Shown here in pieces: positions 20,645-21,522 of a stretch of DNA of 21,522 bases (the stretch's first letter is position 1; the number at the start of each line of letters is the position of its first letter). The stretch comes from GCA-2688775 sp964524225 (GTDB lineage Archaea > Nanobdellota > Nanobdellia > Woesearchaeales > GW2011-AR4), in assembly GCA_964524225.1 (NCBI GenBank), contig CAZGEW010000014.1, positions 1 to 21,522 of the forward strand, in the 5' to 3' direction. The position numbers and the translations under genes were made by a program. The notes below the pieces were generated by a model, which ran no database searches, had not been told where the DNA came from, and saw only the letters and a program-made list of their open reading frames with translations.

Positions 20645-21490
20645 ATGTATTTATTGGATTTTAGATTTACAAATTTGAATTCCAAGCAAAAAACATACGC
20701 AAAGATCTATAATGAGGATTGCTTTGAAATTTTCCCAAAAATCCCTTCTGAATCAGTAGATTTAGTCTTTGCCGATCCACCTTACAATATGTCTAAAAAG
20801 AAAGGTCTGGGATGGAAGTATAGTAAACATATTACAATGCAAGAAGAATGGGATATATTTTCTAAAGATGAGTATTTTCAGTTTAATCAAAAATGGATTA
20901 AAGAATGTTTAAGAATTTTGAAGCATGGCGGCAGCTTATGGGTTTGCGGCTCTTTTCATAATATATACCAAGTAGGTTTTATTTTACAGCATATAGAAGA
21001 TATTAAGATAAATAATAGTATAATTTGGTTTAAACCAAATGCCCAACCAAATATCACGTGTAGGTTTTTCACTGAAAGTACAGAGCATTTGATATGGGCA
21101 TCTAAAAATGGAAATGGCAAGAAATGGAAATTTAATTATGAAGCAACTAAAAATTTGATCGAAGATAGGTTAAATCCAAAAGGAAAGCAAACCAGAAATG
21201 TATGGGCAATCCCATTAACACCAAAAGAGGAAAGATGGGCTGGAAATCATCCAACCCAAAAACCTATCGAATTGTTGAGGAGAATAATTTTAGCGTGTAC
21301 TGATGAGGGGGATACAGTTTTAGACCCATTTTTAGGCTCTGGAACAACTTCTGTTGTTGCTAAAATGTTAAAGAGAAATTCTATTGGCATTGATAAGGAA
21401 AGAAAATATTTAGACATAATCAGAAAACGTTTAAATCCGCCTCAAAGAAAGATTAATGAAGAGACACTAATGGAAGTTTCTTCTGATTGA
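20645..21490 (+). CDS. DNA methyltransferase, beta-class (N6-adenine or N4-cytosine)
   Basis: 281 residues. The catalytic motif IV DPPYNM (D44-Y47) comes early in VDLVFADPPYNMSKKKG, and the S-adenosylmethionine-binding motif I FLGSG (229-233) comes late in DTVLDPFLGSGTTSVVAKML; this IV-to-I order defines the beta class. Supporting motifs are HPTQKPIELLRRII (motif X region) and GIDKERKYLDIIRKRL (motif II/III). The target-recognition region lies between, about residues 110-190. DPPY is compatible with N6-adenine or N4-cytosine methylation. It would protect the host against the nuclease encoded just upstream. The recognition sequence cannot be read from the protein by eye. Confidence 0.92.
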   Translation: MYLLDFRFTNLNSKQKTYAKIYNEDCFEIFPKIPSESVDLVFADPPYNMSKKKGLGWKYSKHITMQEEWDIFSKDEYFQFNQKWIKECLRILKHGGSLWVCGSFHNIYQVGFILQHIEDIKINNSIIWFKPNAQPNITCRFFTESTEHLIWASKNGNGKKWKFNYEATKNLIEDRLNPKGKQTRNVWAIPLTPKEERWAGNHPTQKPIELLRRIILACTDEGDTVLDPFLGSGTTSVVAKMLKRNSIGIDKERKYLDIIRKRLNPPQRKINEETLMEVSSD

Positions 21491-21493
21491 TTC

Positions 21494-21522
21494 ATGAAAT
21501 TTCTGGTGTTTACCAAAAACGG
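21494..21522 (+). CDS. Possible start of a further gene (MKFLVFTKN...), partial
   Basis: An ATG three bases after the methyltransferase stop opens nine codons to the window edge. Spacing fits an operon, but 29 bases are too few to judge. Confidence 0.25.

Noticed and set aside
1..21522. CRISPR array, insertion sequence or rRNA
   Set aside because: No regularly spaced repeats, transposase motifs or rRNA sequence were seen on either strand.

Overview
The window reads as AT-rich chromosomal DNA from a small-genome archaeon, most likely a DPANN lineage of the Woesearchaeota/Pacearchaeota type. The support is archaeal translation factor aIF5A, an initiator tRNA-Met with archaeal bulge-helix-bulge introns, class III (archaellin/pilin-type) signal peptides, KaiC-like ATPases, an archaeal DHH nuclease, TATA boxes close to start codons (leaderless mRNAs) and GGTG-type ribosome binding sites. 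The lineage is an inference; there is no rRNA here to test it. Two runs of N (100 and 10) show that this is a scaffolded draft assembly.

Layout. 1-4256: housekeeping genes: the end of a winged-helix regulator, a DHH/RecJ-like phosphoesterase, a cis-prenyltransferase, a VIT1/CCC1-type metal transporter and a D-2-hydroxyacid dehydrogenase. 4259-11493 (minus strand): one long, tightly spaced operon. It opens with a KaiC-like protein lacking Walker A and a membrane protein, followed by five proteins with pilin-like N-termini, among them an 1131-residue von Willebrand A (VWA) surface protein; the dehydrogenase sits at its end. An intact single-domain KaiC ATPase is transcribed divergently from the head of this operon. 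12360-14703: an HTH protein, a PIN-domain protein and a CorA-like channel in an overlapping operon. 14818-15819: an accessory patch of very small genes, two coding for secreted peptides and joined by start/stop overlaps; one is frameshifted. 15848-19497: information-processing genes: RNase HII with an added C-terminal domain, initiator tRNA-Met, aIF5A, a zinc-ribbon protein, an OB-fold protein and two unrecognised genes. 19579-21490: a restriction-modification pair, an EVE-PD-(D/E)XK nuclease followed by a beta-class DNA methyltransferase.

The strongest observation is the initiator tRNA-Met gene (17050-17223, minus). The 174-nt gene only makes sense as a tRNA if four separate introns (29, 29, 19 and 22 nt) are removed. 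Each has two 3-nt bulges flanking a 4-position helix, and each is cut at the same place in both bulges. The product is a standard 75-nt initiator with A1-U72, three G-C pairs next to the CAU loop and a canonical T arm. Other points of interest are an aIF5A without the hypusine lysine, a VWA domain split by two tandem copies of another domain, a CorA homologue without GMN, and the EVE-fused restriction nuclease.
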